Made by a program: the position numbers and the translations under genes. This document shows, piece after piece, positions 19,411 to 27,786 of a stretch of 64,000 nucleotides of DNA (its first letter is position 1; each line of letters opens with the position of its first letter). The notes beneath the pieces are model-generated. The model worked only from the letters and a program-made list of their open reading frames with translations. It was not told the origin of the DNA and did not search any database. The stretch comes from Peptacetobacter hominis (GTDB taxonomy: Bacteria > Bacillota > Clostridia > Peptostreptococcales > Peptostreptococcaceae). The stretch is taken from positions 62,001-126,000 of the forward strand of contig NZ_SGJB01000001.1 of NCBI RefSeq assembly GCF_006861675.1. Reading direction: 5' to 3'.

Positions 19411-19887
19411 TTATTCTAATTCTTTTTTATGATTTAAGTGTATTCCTATATGTCCTATTCCTAATACTATTGTTGATATAATAAGAAATATATTTCTACC
19501 ATATATACCTAGTAACAGAAATGCAACTACTGGCAAAGTAGCTCCTGCAACTGGTATTCCTAACAAGCTACTATACATATCTTTCATTGTTTTATTACTT
19601 TTAAAATATCTTATCCAATATATTTCGTATAAAATCATTATAATAAAGGCAATTAACAATATACTAGACCAGTTTGATATTTTATTTATATTAAAATCAC
19701 TAAATATCAATGACAGACAGGTTACTAGCATTTCTCCAAGCCACTCCAATAGTAGTAATACTTTATTTTCATTTTTTACATATTTATCATAGCCTTTAGG
19801 CTTATTTTTACTCCATATAATATTTGGTAACATCAACATTAGTAAAAATATTAAACCTATATATGAAAATCCAAAGTGAATATTCAT
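19411..19887 (-). CDS. Small polytopic membrane protein, unknown function
   Basis: 158 residues with about five predicted membrane helices (~6-22, ~43-62, ~73-92, ~110-128, ~131-150). A short loop YDKYVKNENKVLLLLEWLGE follows helix 1. I recognise it as a type of hypothetical membrane protein widespread in Clostridium-like genomes but cannot name a function. It follows the GyrI-like gene by 30 bases and ends at two tandem terminators. Confidence 0.75.
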   Translation of the reverse strand: MNIHFGFSYIGLIFLLMLMLPNIIWSKNKPKGYDKYVKNENKVLLLLEWLGEMLVTCLSLIFSDFNINKISNWSSILLIAFIIMILYEIYWIRYFKSNKTMKDMYSSLLGIPVAGATLPVVAFLLLGIYGRNIFLIISTIVLGIGHIGIHLNHKKELE

Positions 19888-19917
19888 TAACTCATCTCAC
19901 TTCCATATTGTAATTTG

Positions 19918-20382
19918 TTATTTAATCGGAATATAGATCTCAATAACAGAATCTTCTCTATTCCAATGAAATTTATAATCATATTTTTCAAAATAAACAA
20001 ATTGCCTATTTTCTACTAAAATATTATTTTTAGGTATTATTTCTTTATAAACATAATTGATAGTATCTTTTAGTTTATTCATATTACCAATATGTTCTAC
20101 CCTTAAATATTTACTTTTCAAAATTATCTTTTCTGTAAAATCATTTGGTACAAAATCTTTTTTAGGAATAGATATATAATAAAATATCTTATTTTCTATT
20201 TTTTCAATAAAAGCATATTTACACCAATTACTTCCTAAATATAACTTATTATTTCTTAATTTACTATTAAATATTTTCCAATGGTTTTGTGCTAATTTTA
20301 CATTATTACTTAATGATTTTGATAATTCATACCTTATTCCTATTACATTAAATTCTTCTAATTCTATTATTTGATAATCCAT
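19918..20382 (-). CDS. GyrI-like / AraC-effector-binding domain protein
   Basis: 154 residues forming one GyrI-like small-molecule-binding domain: MDYQIIELEEFNVIGIRYELS at the start, a central YYISIPKKDF strand and a C-terminal FEKYDYKFHW...SVIEIYIPIK end. Such stand-alone domains bind hydrophobic or cationic drugs in MDR regulators or act in detoxification. It begins five bases after the DUF3781 gene ends, an arrangement I associate with these families in Firmicutes. No DNA-binding domain is present. Confidence 0.8.
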   Translation of the reverse strand: MDYQIIELEEFNVIGIRYELSKSLSNNVKLAQNHWKIFNSKLRNNKLYLGSNWCKYAFIEKIENKIFYYISIPKKDFVPNDFTEKIILKSKYLRVEHIGNMNKLKDTINYVYKEIIPKNNILVENRQFVYFEKYDYKFHWNREDSVIEIYIPIK

Positions 20383-20387
20383 CTATT

Positions 20388-20639
20388 TTACCTCTTTAAT
20401 TTGTGTGCTGTTATAATTGTATAACTATATGAATTGATTGTTATTTTTATATTATCAATTTCACAATACCAATTTTTACCCTGTTTATAGATGTTACAAT
20501 TTTTATCTAAAACTTTATTCTTACAATACTCAACAACATCATCAGTATCTAATTTAAGATTTTTCTTAATTCTATCAATACCCATTTCGGTAGTGTGAAC
20601 TTTATCTATATTATTAAATAATACTTGTTTATCTTCCAT
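20388..20639 (-). CDS. DUF3781 family protein
   Basis: 83 residues; the core VHTTEMGIDRIKKNLKLDTDDVVEYCKNKV (~14-43) and the strand-rich end NWYCEIDNIKITINSYSYTIITAHK match DUF3781 as I know it. Function unknown. AGGAGA lies before ATG 20639. Only 39 bases of inserted DNA lie upstream before the headless tcdA begins, so its native promoter was probably cut off at the junction. Confidence 0.75.
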   Translation of the reverse strand: MEDKQVLFNNIDKVHTTEMGIDRIKKNLKLDTDDVVEYCKNKVLDKNCNIYKQGKNWYCEIDNIKITINSYSYTIITAHKLKR

Positions 20640-20678
20640 AAATATCTCCTCTACAAATTACTATTTATCTGTAATAAT

Positions 20679-21113
20679 ATAAATGCAGTAGCAAAACTGT
20701 ACAATGCTGAAACTTCCGATGAAATATTATGCGAAGATTATGATTATGCGATTGATGCAATAGATATGGTGTCTTCAAAAATTCATCTTATAGAGAAATG
20801 TACGGAAAAAGGAATAAAAATAATAAGCTCTATGGGGATGGGAAATAAACTTGATCCTACTAAAATTGAAATAACAGACATATACAAAACAAGTATGTGT
20901 CCGCTTGCGAAAGTAATGAGAAGAGAACTTAAATCGAGAGGAATCAAAAAACTAAAGGTCGTATATTCTACTGAGAAAGCTATAGAACCAAAGAAAAAAA
21001 TAATGAACGGAAATAAAATGACTGCAGGAAGTGTATCCTTTGTACCTTCAGTTGGAGGTCTTGTGATAGCATCTGCAGTCATAAGGGATTTAATAAATGA
21101 AATGCAGGGTTAA
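20679..21113 (+). pseudogene. 5'-truncated tcdA (repeat copy 2)
   Basis: Carries codons from about residue 94 of TcdA to the stop; the ATP-binding GxGGxGG half is missing. An open frame can be read from 20625 through the junction, but its first ~19 residues come from non-homologous DNA and resemble nothing. Four synonymous or near-silent differences from the intact copy at 14963-15397. Without the nucleotide-binding part it cannot work as a dehydratase. Confidence 0.88.
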
Positions 21114-21856
21114 TCAACCCTGTATTTTTTCTTTGTATAAATATTATCTTTTTCAAAATAAAATTCAAGAGTTCCATTCATATCAGTCCTGAAAACAGAA
21201 CAGTCGTTGTCTTTTAGAGTTTTTATAACTGTTTTATGAGGATGACCATATCTATTCCTGTAGCCGCATGATATAGCTGCAATTTCTGGAGATAAAATAT
21301 CTATAAATTCTTTTGTGGATGAGGATGAACTTCCATGATGGCCAACTTTTAAAAAATCTATGTCAGAAATATTATAGCCAGAGGAAATAATATTTGATTC
21401 AACCGATTTTTCAGCATCTCCCATAAATAAAAGTTTATTATCGAAATACTTTATAAGAATAACAGCAGAATTATCGTTGTTGTTTTCAGATACGTATGAC
21501 GGTGATAAAATTTCCATTTTGGTATTATTATTTATTTTAAAAGAATCTCCCTTGTGAAGATATTTTATCTTTAGTGATTTTTCTCTGCACGAATCAAGTA
21601 TATTATCATAGGATTCATCTGAAGTATCTCCATCTGTAATATATATTAGTCCTATATCCATTTTATCTATTATATAATCCATACTTCCAATATGATCACT
21701 ATCTGTATGACTTGCAATAAGCATGTCAATTTTTCTTATTCCATTTTTTCTGAGATGTGAATAAACCTTATGTTCTGCATCCTCATCACCACAGTCTATC
21801 AAAATGTTTATATTATCTTCTGTATGTATAAGAATACTGTCTCCTTGTCCCACATC
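20679..21856. repeat. Downstream copy of the 1,178-bp direct repeat
   Basis: Partner of 14963-16140, same length and orientation. Beyond 21856 the sequence continues as the native 5' part of the hydrolase gene, showing that this side retains the original upstream region of that gene. Confidence 0.95.
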
Positions 21857-21958
21857 AATAATATGAACAGAAAAGATATCGCCTTTTGAACAACCTATAA
21901 TCAAAAGAACAGATATAGAAGTTACCAATATGACTTTAAAAAAAGGAAATGTTTTCAT
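21110..21958 (-). CDS. ComEC-type metallo-beta-lactamase-fold hydrolase, lipoprotein, intact copy
   Basis: 282 residues. A signal peptide ends in a lipobox LLIIGC with Cys23, so the mature protein is tethered outside the membrane. The rest is a ComEC/Rec2-like MBL domain: VHIIDVGQGDSILI (~31), the metal motif HTDSDH (84-89), GHHGS (~200) and CGYRNRYGHP. This COG2333 domain is normally the C-terminal part of ComEC and is proposed to be a nuclease that degrades the non-transported DNA strand. ComEC at 24.4 kb lacks it, so this protein may supply that part in trans. Convergent with the truncated tcdA. Confidence 0.88.
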   Translation of the reverse strand: MKTFPFFKVILVTSISVLLIIGCSKGDIFSVHIIDVGQGDSILIHTEDNINILIDCGDEDAEHKVYSHLRKNGIRKIDMLIASHTDSDHIGSMDYIIDKMDIGLIYITDGDTSDESYDNILDSCREKSLKIKYLHKGDSFKINNNTKMEILSPSYVSENNNDNSAVILIKYFDNKLLFMGDAEKSVESNIISSGYNISDIDFLKVGHHGSSSSSTKEFIDILSPEIAAISCGYRNRYGHPHKTVIKTLKDNDCSVFRTDMNGTLEFYFEKDNIYTKKKYRVD

Positions 21959-22122
21959 TATATCACCTCAAAAAAATATGTTTAAATTTGTTTTGATAAG
22001 GGTAAAATAAGCAAGTATAATAATCTAATATTATTTTGGACGGAAAAAAGAAATAATATACATAAATATTCAATTTAAATTCATTTTAAAGTAGTATGAT
22101 ATGTCGATAGGGAGATGATAGG

Positions 22123-23040
22123 ATGATAAACGGAATATTAAAGGAATTTAATGATATAAATATAGAAGCTATAGAAAAACTTACGCCATTCTTTGATATG
22201 GTGGATTATGATGCATGTGAATACTGTTTCACTACAATGTTTATGTGGCAGCATACATACAAAACAAAATACCATATAGAGGATGATTTTGCGGTTATAT
22301 TCGGGGAATTTGATGGAGAGATATTCTCTGTGCTACCACTTGCATCAAGAGAAAATATGGAAAAAGCGATAAACTTTGCTATGGATTATTTTGAAAAAAT
22401 AGAAAGTAAAGTATATCTTAGAGGGATAAATAAAGAGATAGTAGAGTTTCTGAAAGATAAATACGGTGAAAAATTTGAGTATATAGAAGAAAGAGATTTC
22501 TTCGATTATATATATGATGCAGAATCGCTTAGAACATTAAAAGGAAGAAAAAATCAGAAGAAAAGAAACCATTTGAATTACTTCCTGAAAGAGTACGAGG
22601 GAAGATATGAAATGAGACTTCTTACAAAAGATGATTTTGGTGCATGTATGGAACTTGTTGACAAATGGGCAATGCAGAAAGAAGAAAATGATCAGGAAGT
22701 TGAAGATGATGAAAAAATAGCTATAGAAAAGGTATTTAAAAACTTTGACAGATTTGATGGACGAGTAAAAGTATTTGGAGTATTTATGGATGGTACTCTT
22801 GAAGCATTCAGCATAGGTGAATATCTGAATGAAAATATGGCGCTTATACATATAGAAAAGGCAAATCCAGAAATAAGAGGTCTATATCCTTTTATAAATC
22901 AGCAGTTCCTTGTAAATGAGTTTCCAGATGTAGAGTTTGTAAACAGAGAAGAGGATCTGGGAATAGAGGGACTTAGAAAAGCAAAACTTTCTTATCATCC
23001 GATAAGATTTGCAGAAAAGTATACAGTAAGAGAGAAATAG
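22123..23040 (+). CDS. DUF2156 family protein (GNAT-fold lysyltransferase-like)
   Basis: 305 residues covering the DUF2156 fold related to the catalytic part of phosphatidylglycerol lysyltransferases (MprF C-terminus): CEYCFTTMFMWQHTYKTKY near the start, KGRKNQKKRNHLNYFLKEY (~140) and GLYPFINQQFLVNEFPDVEFVNREEDLGIEGLRKAK at the end. No membrane helices, so this is the soluble stand-alone type; substrate unknown. GGGAGATGATAGG precedes ATG 22123. A terminator at 23051 follows. Confidence 0.85.
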   Translation: MINGILKEFNDINIEAIEKLTPFFDMVDYDACEYCFTTMFMWQHTYKTKYHIEDDFAVIFGEFDGEIFSVLPLASRENMEKAINFAMDYFEKIESKVYLRGINKEIVEFLKDKYGEKFEYIEERDFFDYIYDAESLRTLKGRKNQKKRNHLNYFLKEYEGRYEMRLLTKDDFGACMELVDKWAMQKEENDQEVEDDEKIAIEKVFKNFDRFDGRVKVFGVFMDGTLEAFSIGEYLNENMALIHIEKANPEIRGLYPFINQQFLVNEFPDVEFVNREEDLGIEGLRKAKLSYHPIRFAEKYTVREK

Positions 23041-23050
23041 GTTATTATAG

Positions 23051-23077
23051 ATGCAGGGATTATTCCCTGCATTTATT
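23051..23077 (+). terminator. Terminator of the DUF2156 gene
   Basis: Perfect arms ATGCAGGGA/TCCCTGCAT with loop TTAT, then TTATT. Confidence 0.75.
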
Positions 23078-23187
23078 GTATAAATAGAAATTATTAAGCA
23101 CTGCATATGAAGATAAATTATTAAGAGTATAAAAAATACATTTAAAGTAAATATAAAATTATAAAAAAGCCAGATAGGAGATACGAT

Positions 23188-24372
23188 ATGAAAGTATATA
23201 TAGCTGATGAAAAAAATATCAATGATATAAAAGAGATGTGGAGATACTGTTTTGCTGAAAGTGAAGCATACAATGAATATTATTTTGACAGAAAACTGAA
23301 GCCTGAGGATACAGTTGTGTGTTGTGATGATGAAAAGGCAATAGCATCTATACAACTTAATCAGTACAAAATAATGTTAAATGAAAAAGAAGAAAATGTA
23401 TCTTATGTAGTAGGGGTATCGACTATGCCTGAAGCGAGAGGTAAAGGTATAATGAAGAAAATGATGAAGTTTTCCCTTGATGAAATGTATAAAAGAGGTC
23501 AGAATGTTTCTCTTCTTATGCCTATAGATTTCAGGCTTTATAGAAGATATGGATATGAAAACTGTTACGATATACTGGAACATAGAATAGATATGGAGGA
23601 ACTTTCGGGATTTAGAATAGAACAAAATGTCAGAAGACTTACATTAGATGATATAAATGAACTTATAAAGTTATACGATTCTGTGAACAAAATGAACAAT
23701 GGATATGTTATCAGAGATAGATTCAGATTTGAAAATATGTTTGCAGAAGCTGAAGCAGACGGATCGTATATATATGGAATAGAGGATGAATCTGGAAAAC
23801 TTTCAGGATATATGGTGTATTCTATGGATTCTGGAACTTTGTTTGTAAGGGAGTTATATTTTACAGATATCAGTACTCTTAAAACAGCAATAGGATTTAT
23901 ATACAACCACAATACTCAATGCAGCAAGGCTGTAATAATGGAGGATATAAGAAACTGTGTAGGAAAAGTAATAAGAAACCCGAGAAAAACAGAAACTATT
24001 CAAAAGCAGTTTATGATGGGAAGAGTAATAAATTTTGATGGAGTACTTGACTCTATGGTTTCTGAATGTAATTCAGGTGTAAATGCTGAGGACTCTATAA
24101 AAGTAGCAATAAAGGATGATTATATAGAATCAAATAATGCAGTCTATGATATAAGAGCTTCTGATGATGGAATTACATATGAAAAATTTGAATATAATGA
24201 GGAAAACTCTGATGTATCAATGAATATAAACTGTATATCTCAGCTTGTCTTTTCGTATATAGATATAGATGAGGCTGATTTTGTTTATAATCTTGGAATT
24301 TCAGACGATAAAAAAGAAGTTCTAAAAAGACTTTTTGTTAAAAGAAGAAATCATATAAATGAATATGATTAA
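23188..24372 (+). CDS. Eis-like GNAT N-acetyltransferase
   Basis: 394 residues with the three-part architecture of the Eis family: an N-terminal GNAT domain (VVGVSTMPEARGKGIMKKMMKFSLDEM, ~70-96, with the acetyl-CoA loop), a second degenerate GNAT domain, and a C-terminal SCP2-like domain ending in the conserved carboxylate region. Eis proteins acetylate amines, in some species aminoglycosides; the substrate here is unknown. TAGGAGATACGAT precedes ATG 23188. Confidence 0.87.
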   Translation: MKVYIADEKNINDIKEMWRYCFAESEAYNEYYFDRKLKPEDTVVCCDDEKAIASIQLNQYKIMLNEKEENVSYVVGVSTMPEARGKGIMKKMMKFSLDEMYKRGQNVSLLMPIDFRLYRRYGYENCYDILEHRIDMEELSGFRIEQNVRRLTLDDINELIKLYDSVNKMNNGYVIRDRFRFENMFAEAEADGSYIYGIEDESGKLSGYMVYSMDSGTLFVRELYFTDISTLKTAIGFIYNHNTQCSKAVIMEDIRNCVGKVIRNPRKTETIQKQFMMGRVINFDGVLDSMVSECNSGVNAEDSIKVAIKDDYIESNNAVYDIRASDDGITYEKFEYNEENSDVSMNINCISQLVFSYIDIDEADFVYNLGISDDKKEVLKRLFVKRRNHINEYD

Positions 24373-24403
24373 AATATAGATTGATATGAATATAAACTCA
24401 ACT

Positions 24404-24439
24404 CCTGTAAATAATATTAGATAGAATATTATTTACAGG
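24404..24439 (+). promoter_or_regulatory. Perfect 15-bp hairpin covering the comEC ribosome binding site
   Basis: CCTGTAAATAATATT (24404-24418), loop AGATAG, AATATTATTTACAGG (24425-24439). The 3' arm ends in AGG of AGGAAG, the likely ribosome site seven bases before ATG 24450. No T-run follows, so it does not look like a terminator. It could hold comEC translation down until melted or bound. Confidence 0.6.
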
Positions 24440-24449
24440 AAGTGCATAT

Positions 24450-25721
24450 ATGAGAAGACCAGCAGTTATATTGTGTATGATACTTATAGCAGTTTCATAT
24501 ATATCGACAAGCGGAAAAAATATAGTCTATGACACAACTCCAGATTATATAACGGGAATAATAAAGGACAAAACAGAAAAAGAGAAATATATAGAATATC
24601 TGGTGGATGATATTATCGTAAGGTGTAACTCTGATATAAATTCCTTTAATACAGGAGATGTGGTTAAGGTATCCGGTGAATATGAAAATATGAATGATAT
24701 GGTGTACGATGATTTCAAATACGGAAGATATCTGAAAAGCTGTGGAATAGACGGATATATAAAATGCAGTACAATTGACAAAGTAGGAGAAGATACTTTT
24801 TATGTATTTATAGAAAAAATAAGGAAAACAATCAGAGAAGAAAACAGATTTCTGTACAAGGAAAAATCTGACTTTCTGAATTCGATGCTCATTGGAGAAA
24901 AAGAGTTTATGAATGAAGAGGATGAGAGGCTTTTTTCAAGGACTGGTGTGAGTCATATTATAGCAATATCGGGAATGCATATATCGATACTCTGTGTATT
25001 GATTGAATTTACAGGGAAAATACTGGATAGGAGATATACACTTATAATTTCTGATATAATGATATTTATATATTTCTTTGTGGCAGGTGGAACACCATCG
25101 GTTGGAAGGGCAGCTGCAGCAGCTTTTTTATCTCATATATGTTTTTTTTATGATATAAGAAGAGACGGTATAAATACTCTTGGATTTATAGCTTCGATCA
25201 TGATAATAATGAATGAATATGTGATATACAATACGGGATTCCAGTTGAGTTTTCTTGCCGCTTTTTCTATAATATATTTCTATCCGATAATAAATGGGAT
25301 TTTAAAAATCCCGATATTATCAGTGACATTGTCGGCAAATATAATGACGCTACCGATAATTGTATATCTGTTTGATGGAATTTCTGTTTTAAGTGCGATT
25401 GCCAATATTCTTGCGGTTCCATTTGTTGCATCTATTGTATATATGGATATTGTATCTATAATTTTTTCTGCAATAAGTATTATAGAATTAGGACAGATTA
25501 TAGCGTTTATAAATTCATCTCTTATAGATTTTATATATTTTCTGCTCGATTGTGTAGATAAAATATGGTTTTCTTATATAGAATTTGATAAATTAGGCTT
25601 TAGTTTTATTCGGATTTATTATATAATAGTATGTCTAGGAATAAAATTTTACGGGTTTAAGGTTATCGGAGAACAGAAAAATGGATTACAGGGATATTGT
25701 TGCAAAAGTAAAAGTGAATAA
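24450..25721 (+). CDS. comEC: ComEC/Rec2 DNA-uptake channel without the C-terminal hydrolase domain
   Basis: Inner-membrane channel that carries single-stranded DNA into the cell during transformation. The 423-residue product has a DUF4131 region (~25-120) and then the Competence membrane domain with SHIIAISGMHISILCVLIE (~168) and GGTPSVGRAAAAAFLSHI (~215), a set of membrane helices. Full ComEC is 700-800 residues; this one stops after the last helix and has no MBL domain. A separate lipoprotein MBL gene of the ComEC type lies 2.5 kb upstream on the other strand. The 3' end overlaps holA by 41 bases. Confidence 0.9.
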   Translation: MRRPAVILCMILIAVSYISTSGKNIVYDTTPDYITGIIKDKTEKEKYIEYLVDDIIVRCNSDINSFNTGDVVKVSGEYENMNDMVYDDFKYGRYLKSCGIDGYIKCSTIDKVGEDTFYVFIEKIRKTIREENRFLYKEKSDFLNSMLIGEKEFMNEEDERLFSRTGVSHIIAISGMHISILCVLIEFTGKILDRRYTLIISDIMIFIYFFVAGGTPSVGRAAAAAFLSHICFFYDIRRDGINTLGFIASIMIIMNEYVIYNTGFQLSFLAAFSIIYFYPIINGILKIPILSVTLSANIMTLPIIVYLFDGISVLSAIANILAVPFVASIVYMDIVSIIFSAISIIELGQIIAFINSSLIDFIYFLLDCVDKIWFSYIEFDKLGFSFIRIYYIIVCLGIKFYGFKVIGEQKNGLQGYCCKSKSE

Positions 25722-26718
25722 TTTTGACAGACTGTATCTTTTTTATGGAAAAGAGTATTATCTTCTTGAAGATGCCGTTGGAAAATTCAGGGCAGGGCTT
25801 AATCCGGATATGCTGGATTTTAACCTCGATATAATAGACGGCAAAGAGGTTCAGCTGGATCAGCTTTTAAGCTCGATAGAAACTTTTCCGTTTATGGATG
25901 CAAGAAAGGTAGTAATAGTAAAAGATTTTGAGATATTGACAGGAACAAGAAAAAACTTCTCTGACAGCGATGAAAAATATCTTCTTGAAAGGCTGGAAAA
26001 TATACCGGAAACTACTGTACTTGTATTTATAGTATATGGTGATGTGGACAAAAGAAAATCCATGTTTAAAAAAATAAAAAATACCGGTGTGGTATGTGAA
26101 TGCAGAAAACTTGAAGATATGGAACTTTTCAGATGGGTAAAAAGAGAATTTGAAAGAATGAATACTGTTATAGAAAATGCGGCAGTTGCATATTTTATAG
26201 AACAGCTTGGCTATAGAGATAAAAACAGTGATATGACTCTTACAGATGTAAAAAATGAAATTATAAAAGTTGCATCTTATACCGGTGCTGGAAACACTGT
26301 TACAAATGATATAATAGAAAAACTTTCTCCAAGAAAAGTTGAGAATAATATTTTTAGAATGATAGATTGTATCGGTGCAAAAAATGCACCTGAAGCGCTT
26401 AAAATATTTGGAGATATGATATTTGAAGGTGAGCCTGTACTTAGAATAATGAGCCTGATATCGAGACAGTTCAGAATAATTCTGAAGGTAAAGGATATGA
26501 AAAATGAAAAAATGAAGCCGGCTGAAATGGCATCAAAGCTCGGCGTTCAGGAGTTTGTAATCAGAAATGCTTCAAGACAGGCTGAGAACTTCTCAGATAG
26601 TATAATACTTGAAATTATGAATTATATGGTTGAAAGTGAATATAAAATAAAAAACGGTATGATAGGAGATGTTGTATCAGTTGAAATGCTGATAAGCAGA
26701 TACTGCATACGGAAATAG
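25681..26718 (+). CDS. holA: DNA polymerase III subunit delta
   Basis: Clamp-loader subunit that opens the beta clamp. 345 residues, the usual length, with the family N-terminus (FDRLYLFYGKEYYLLEDAV, Walker-A-like remnant), PFMDARKVVIVKDF (~72) and the helical C-terminal collar. Start ATG 25681 lies within the 3' end of comEC; this comEC-holA adjacency is common in Firmicutes and implies co-transcription. Confidence 0.94.
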   Translation: MDYRDIVAKVKVNNFDRLYLFYGKEYYLLEDAVGKFRAGLNPDMLDFNLDIIDGKEVQLDQLLSSIETFPFMDARKVVIVKDFEILTGTRKNFSDSDEKYLLERLENIPETTVLVFIVYGDVDKRKSMFKKIKNTGVVCECRKLEDMELFRWVKREFERMNTVIENAAVAYFIEQLGYRDKNSDMTLTDVKNEIIKVASYTGAGNTVTNDIIEKLSPRKVENNIFRMIDCIGAKNAPEALKIFGDMIFEGEPVLRIMSLISRQFRIILKVKDMKNEKMKPAEMASKLGVQEFVIRNASRQAENFSDSIILEIMNYMVESEYKIKNGMIGDVVSVEMLISRYCIRK

Positions 26719-26723
26719 AATGA

Positions 26724-26765
26724 AAAAGGTCTGAAATCTATTTATAAGGTTTCGGACCTTTTTAA
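26724..26765 (+). terminator. Terminator of comEC-holA
   Basis: AAAGGTCTGAAA/TTTCGGACCTTT arms with one mismatch and a T-run, just after the holA stop. Confidence 0.75.
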
Positions 26766-26840
26766 GTGTATCAAAAAAAGGTGATGTATTATATAATTAT
26801 ATAAAAAATAACTTTATTTTGATGAAGGGAGCATAAGAGA

Positions 26841-27692
26841 ATGAACGAAGACTCAGTTTTAGATAGATTGTATAAAATGTATGACGATTTTTATGAGCAG
26901 GAAAAGAAAGTTGCCTCATATATAATAAAAAACAGTAGAAAAGTTATAAATATGACTATAGGAGAACTTGCAAAAGAAAGTGGTGTGAGTGTGGCAACAA
27001 TATCCAGGATATGCAAAAAATGTAATTCAGGTGGATTTCATAATTTGAAAATAAGTATAGCCGGAGAAATTGTTAATTCAGCTCATGGCACAAGAGAAAT
27101 CGCAAATGATATTACGAGAAAAAATATAAGAGGATCTTTGAATCGCATTGCAGCAAATAAAGCTGCTGAAATACAGGAAACAATAGATATGATTGATAGC
27201 AATATACTGGAAAAAGTGATAGATTTAATAGAAAAGGCAAATATAGTAAATTTCGTTGCAGTTGGAAATACGATACCTGTAGCTCTTGATGGAGCATATA
27301 GATTGAGTGAAATAGGTATAAAAGCAGTATCTTCTCCTATATGGGAAACACAGCTTGCATTTTCTATGACACTTGAAAAAAATGATGTAATAGTTGCTAT
27401 TTCGAATTCTGGGGAATCAAAAAAAGTTTATTCTATGGTTGAACAGGCAAAAAAACGAGGAGTAAAAACAATTGGAATAACGAACAATCCGGATTCTGCA
27501 ATAGCTAAAATATCTGATTATCATATAAAAACAGTAACAAAAGAAAGATTATTTATGAATGAATTTTATTTTTCTAGAGTATCGGCGATGACTGTGATAG
27601 AAATAATACATCTTATATTGGCGTCAGGAGAAAAGGAAAGATATGAAAAAGTAAGTATGTGTGAAAAGATGATGGCTGATGAAAAAATTTAA
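26841..27692 (+). CDS. MurR/RpiR-family transcriptional regulator
   Basis: 283 residues: an N-terminal HTH_6 domain (~1-77, with IGELAKESGVSVATISRICKKC) and a C-terminal SIS sugar-phosphate-binding domain (~125-255, IVNFVAVGNTIPVALDG and VIVAISNSGESKKVYSMV). Members sense phosphosugars. The Gfo/Idh oxidoreductase gene 94 bases downstream in the same direction is a plausible target. GAAGGGAGC precedes ATG 26841. Confidence 0.92.
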   Translation: MNEDSVLDRLYKMYDDFYEQEKKVASYIIKNSRKVINMTIGELAKESGVSVATISRICKKCNSGGFHNLKISIAGEIVNSAHGTREIANDITRKNIRGSLNRIAANKAAEIQETIDMIDSNILEKVIDLIEKANIVNFVAVGNTIPVALDGAYRLSEIGIKAVSSPIWETQLAFSMTLEKNDVIVAISNSGESKKVYSMVEQAKKRGVKTIGITNNPDSAIAKISDYHIKTVTKERLFMNEFYFSRVSAMTVIEIIHLILASGEKERYEKVSMCEKMMADEKI

Positions 27693-27786
27693 ACGATAAT
27701 AAATATTGTGAAACAGAGTTGACCGAAAAAAAATATCGTGTTAATATATAGATGAAAAATACTCATCAATATATTAGGAGGTTGTT

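Larger units (their letters stand above)
16141..20678. mobile_element. Inserted tetracycline-resistance segment without recombinase, flanked by host-derived direct repeats
   Basis: A 4,538-bp block with six genes, all on the minus strand: tet, PadR regulator, VOC protein, membrane protein, GyrI-like protein and DUF3781 protein. Codon usage differs from the neighbours (more ATT, GAA, TTA). There is no transposase, integrase, relaxase, replication gene, or terminal inverted repeat that I can see. One flank has intact tcdA plus truncated hydrolase and the other has the reverse, the outcome expected for Campbell-type integration of a circle of 5,716 bp (segment plus one repeat copy). Mechanism is inferred; the repeat structure is directly visible. 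Confidence 0.8.

Noticed and set aside
16141..20678. Tn916-like or other conjugative element as carrier of tet
   Set aside because: No integrase, excisionase, relaxase or conjugation genes; the flanks are 1.18-kb host-derived repeats rather than coupling sequences or short target duplications.
20625..21113. Separate 162-residue gene starting before the repeat
   Set aside because: The first ~19 codons are non-homologous junction DNA that happens to be open; the rest is a headless tcdA.
14963..21856. Simple tandem duplication of the tcdA-hydrolase locus
   Set aside because: A duplication alone would not leave six foreign genes between the copies, and the copies differ at about ten sites.
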